64,000 bases of DNA, taken from assembly GCF_001293525.1 (NCBI RefSeq), contig NZ_BBYR01000003.1, forward strand, positions 1-64,000. Reading direction: 5' to 3'. The stretch comes from Pseudideonella sakaiensis (lineage in GTDB: Bacteria; Pseudomonadota; Gammaproteobacteria; Burkholderiales; Burkholderiaceae_C). The notes below the pieces were generated by a model. That model did no database searches and was not told where the DNA came from. It saw nothing but the letters and a program-made list of their open reading frames with translations. A program made the translations under genes and the position numbers. Position 1 is the first letter of the stretch; each line of letters starts with the position of its first letter. Positions 62,964 to 64,000 of this stretch are shown here, piece after piece.

Positions 62964-63912
62964 GGCGCAGCCCGCGGCGGCCGCCGACGCGGCGCTGCAG
63001 CAGGTCGTCGACCAGCCAGGGCGCCACCGGCACCCGGCAGGCGCGCTGCAGGCCCTGCCAGGCCGCGACGCCGTTGACCTCGATCACCACCGGCCCGCTC
63101 TCTGCGGGCATCAGGTCCACGCCCGCGTAGTCCAGCCCCAGCGCCGCGGCGGCGGCCTCCGCGCAACGGGCCAGCGCCGGCCCCTCGCCCGCGTCCAGCG
63201 GCTGCGCGCGCACGCGCGCGCCCTGGGCCACGTTGTGGATCCAGCCCCGGCCCTGGCGCCGCATCGCGGCCCGGGCCCGTCCGCCGACCACCAGCACGCG
63301 CCAGTCGAAGCCGGGCCGGTCGGCCGGCGGCGGCAGCAGCCGCTGCAGGTAGGCCACCTGGCCATAGGCGCCGTCCAGCGGGGGCAGCGGCACATGGGCG
63401 CCATCGACCCACCCGACGCGCAGCAGCCCCTTGCCCTGCGAGCCGAACAGCGGCTTCAGCACCAGCGCGCGGCCGGCCGCGCTCTCGCGCATCACCAGGC
63501 GCTGCGCCAGTTCCGGCGATTCCAGCGCCCAGCACGCCGGCGTCGGGATGCCGGCCTGGTGCAGCAGCAGGCTGGTCATCGCCTTGTCCACGCTGCGCTC
63601 GATCGCGCGCGCGTCGTTGTAGACCGGCACCCCGAGCGCCGCCAGCGCATGCAGCACGCCCAGCCGCCGCGTCACCTGCTCGAAGCTGCCGCCGGCGATG
63701 CCGCGCACCAGCACCGCGTCGGGCAGCGCGCGGCCCCAGCCGGGCAGCAGCAGGCCGTGGTCGGCCACCGTGGTGTCGATGCGAACGTCGGCCAGGTCCA
63801 GGCAGCGGCCTTCCGCGCCCCGCGCGCGCAGCGCCTGCTGCAGCTGGCGGGTGTGCCAGCCGCTCTCGTCGGTCATGATCGCGACGCGCAGGCCCTCGCC
63901 GCACGCGCGCAT
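62956..63912 (-). CDS. RimK-like ATP-grasp enzyme of the H4MPT cluster
   Basis: Cytoplasmic ATP-grasp ligase of about 318 residues. The N-terminal lobe has RVAIMTDESGWHTRQLQQAL, the nucleotide-binding region has RALVLKPLFGSQGKGLLRVG, and the metal-binding end has YAGVDLMPAESGPVVIEVNG. RimK-like enzymes add amino acids such as glutamate to an acceptor; in methylotroph H4MPT clusters a tetrahydromethanopterin tail is a plausible target, by context. ATG 63912 overlaps the stop of the upstream gene (TGATG). Confidence 0.87.
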   Translation of the reverse strand: MRACGEGLRVAIMTDESGWHTRQLQQALRARGAEGRCLDLADVRIDTTVADHGLLLPGWGRALPDAVLVRGIAGGSFEQVTRRLGVLHALAALGVPVYNDARAIERSVDKAMTSLLLHQAGIPTPACWALESPELAQRLVMRESAAGRALVLKPLFGSQGKGLLRVGWVDGAHVPLPPLDGAYGQVAYLQRLLPPPADRPGFDWRVLVVGGRARAAMRRQGRGWIHNVAQGARVRAQPLDAGEGPALARCAEAAAAALGLDYAGVDLMPAESGPVVIEVNGVAAWQGLQRACRVPVAPWLVDDLLQRRVGGRRGLRRA

Positions 63913-64000
63913 CACGCGCCTCCCCACAGCCGCTGCAGCAGCGCCATCTCGAGGCCGCCGGCATGCCAGGTGCGGCCGCTGCCGAGGTGGCTGACCCAGA
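63912..64000 (-). CDS. 3' end of an unidentified upstream gene (partial)
   Basis: The last 28 or so codons of a gene entering from the right edge, ending RTWHAGGLEMALLQRLWGGA. Its stop overlaps the ATG of the ATP-grasp gene, so it belongs to the same operon, probably another H4MPT pathway or biosynthesis gene. Too little is present to name it. Confidence 0.6.
   Translation of the reverse strand, partial: WVSHLGSGRTWHAGGLEMALLQRLWGGA

Overview
The window is chromosomal DNA of a very GC-rich betaproteobacterium. The gene set points to a facultative methylotroph in the Rubrivivax/Leptothrix/Methylibium part of the Burkholderiales: XoxF, XoxG and XoxJ, formaldehyde-activating enzyme, H4MPT-linked biosynthesis genes, mxaRSACKL, quinoprotein-relay genes, a PhaAB-type Mrp antiporter and a Bug-family binding protein. 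No rRNA, tRNA, phage, IS element or CRISPR array was recognised. Most genes are tightly packed, many with 1-4 base stop/start overlaps.

Left part (1-15.9 kb): a sigma-54-type response regulator with its kinase; a PCu(A)C copper chaperone; an unknown protein with a caspase/CHAT-like His/Cys pattern; a D-threonine aldolase/D-serine dehydratase-like enzyme; an acyltransferase; a D-amino-acid dehydrogenase behind a tandem glycine riboswitch; an FNR-like regulator; a PAS/GGDEF diguanylate cyclase; a sugar-phosphate mutarotase; and a small operon of NMT1-type binding protein, nucleoside deaminase and 2OG-Fe(II) oxygenase.

16.0-24.5 kb: a divergent LysR gene and a six-gene collinear set reading phosphonoacetate hydrolase, Bug binding protein, Na/Pi cotransporter, [2Fe-2S] and molybdopterin subunits of an aldehyde-oxidase-type hydroxylase, and SDR dehydrogenase. 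I infer a phosphonate oxidation/hydrolysis route. This is the best candidate for an undescribed system in the window.

24.5-39.2 kb: a LysR regulator, a thioesterase, a YeeE/YedE transporter, an MFS exporter, a PepSY-linked two-component system with a striking operator-like repeat, a DUF3422 protein, the YefM-YoeB toxin-antitoxin pair, and a quinoprotein-relay operon (DUF2784, metallohydrolase 1, SoxYZ-like carrier, thioredoxin-like protein).

39.4-52.8 kb: a complete Mrp Na+/H+ antiporter operon (A/B fused, C, D, E, F, G), a Ca2+/Na+ antiporter, and the mxaRSACKL set that in methylotrophs serves metal insertion into methanol dehydrogenase. The MxaF/MxaI enzyme itself is not in the window.

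52.7-64.0 kb (minus strand): an arsRIC arsenic operon, metallohydrolase 2, an intergenic array of three identical-stem hairpins, two unknown exported proteins, a trypsin-like/TPR protease, XoxJ, XoxG, the lanthanide-type methanol dehydrogenase XoxF, Fae, a CitG-like protein, an ATP-grasp enzyme and the end of one more gene. Together these would oxidise methanol in the periplasm and pass formaldehyde to the H4MPT pathway in the cytoplasm.
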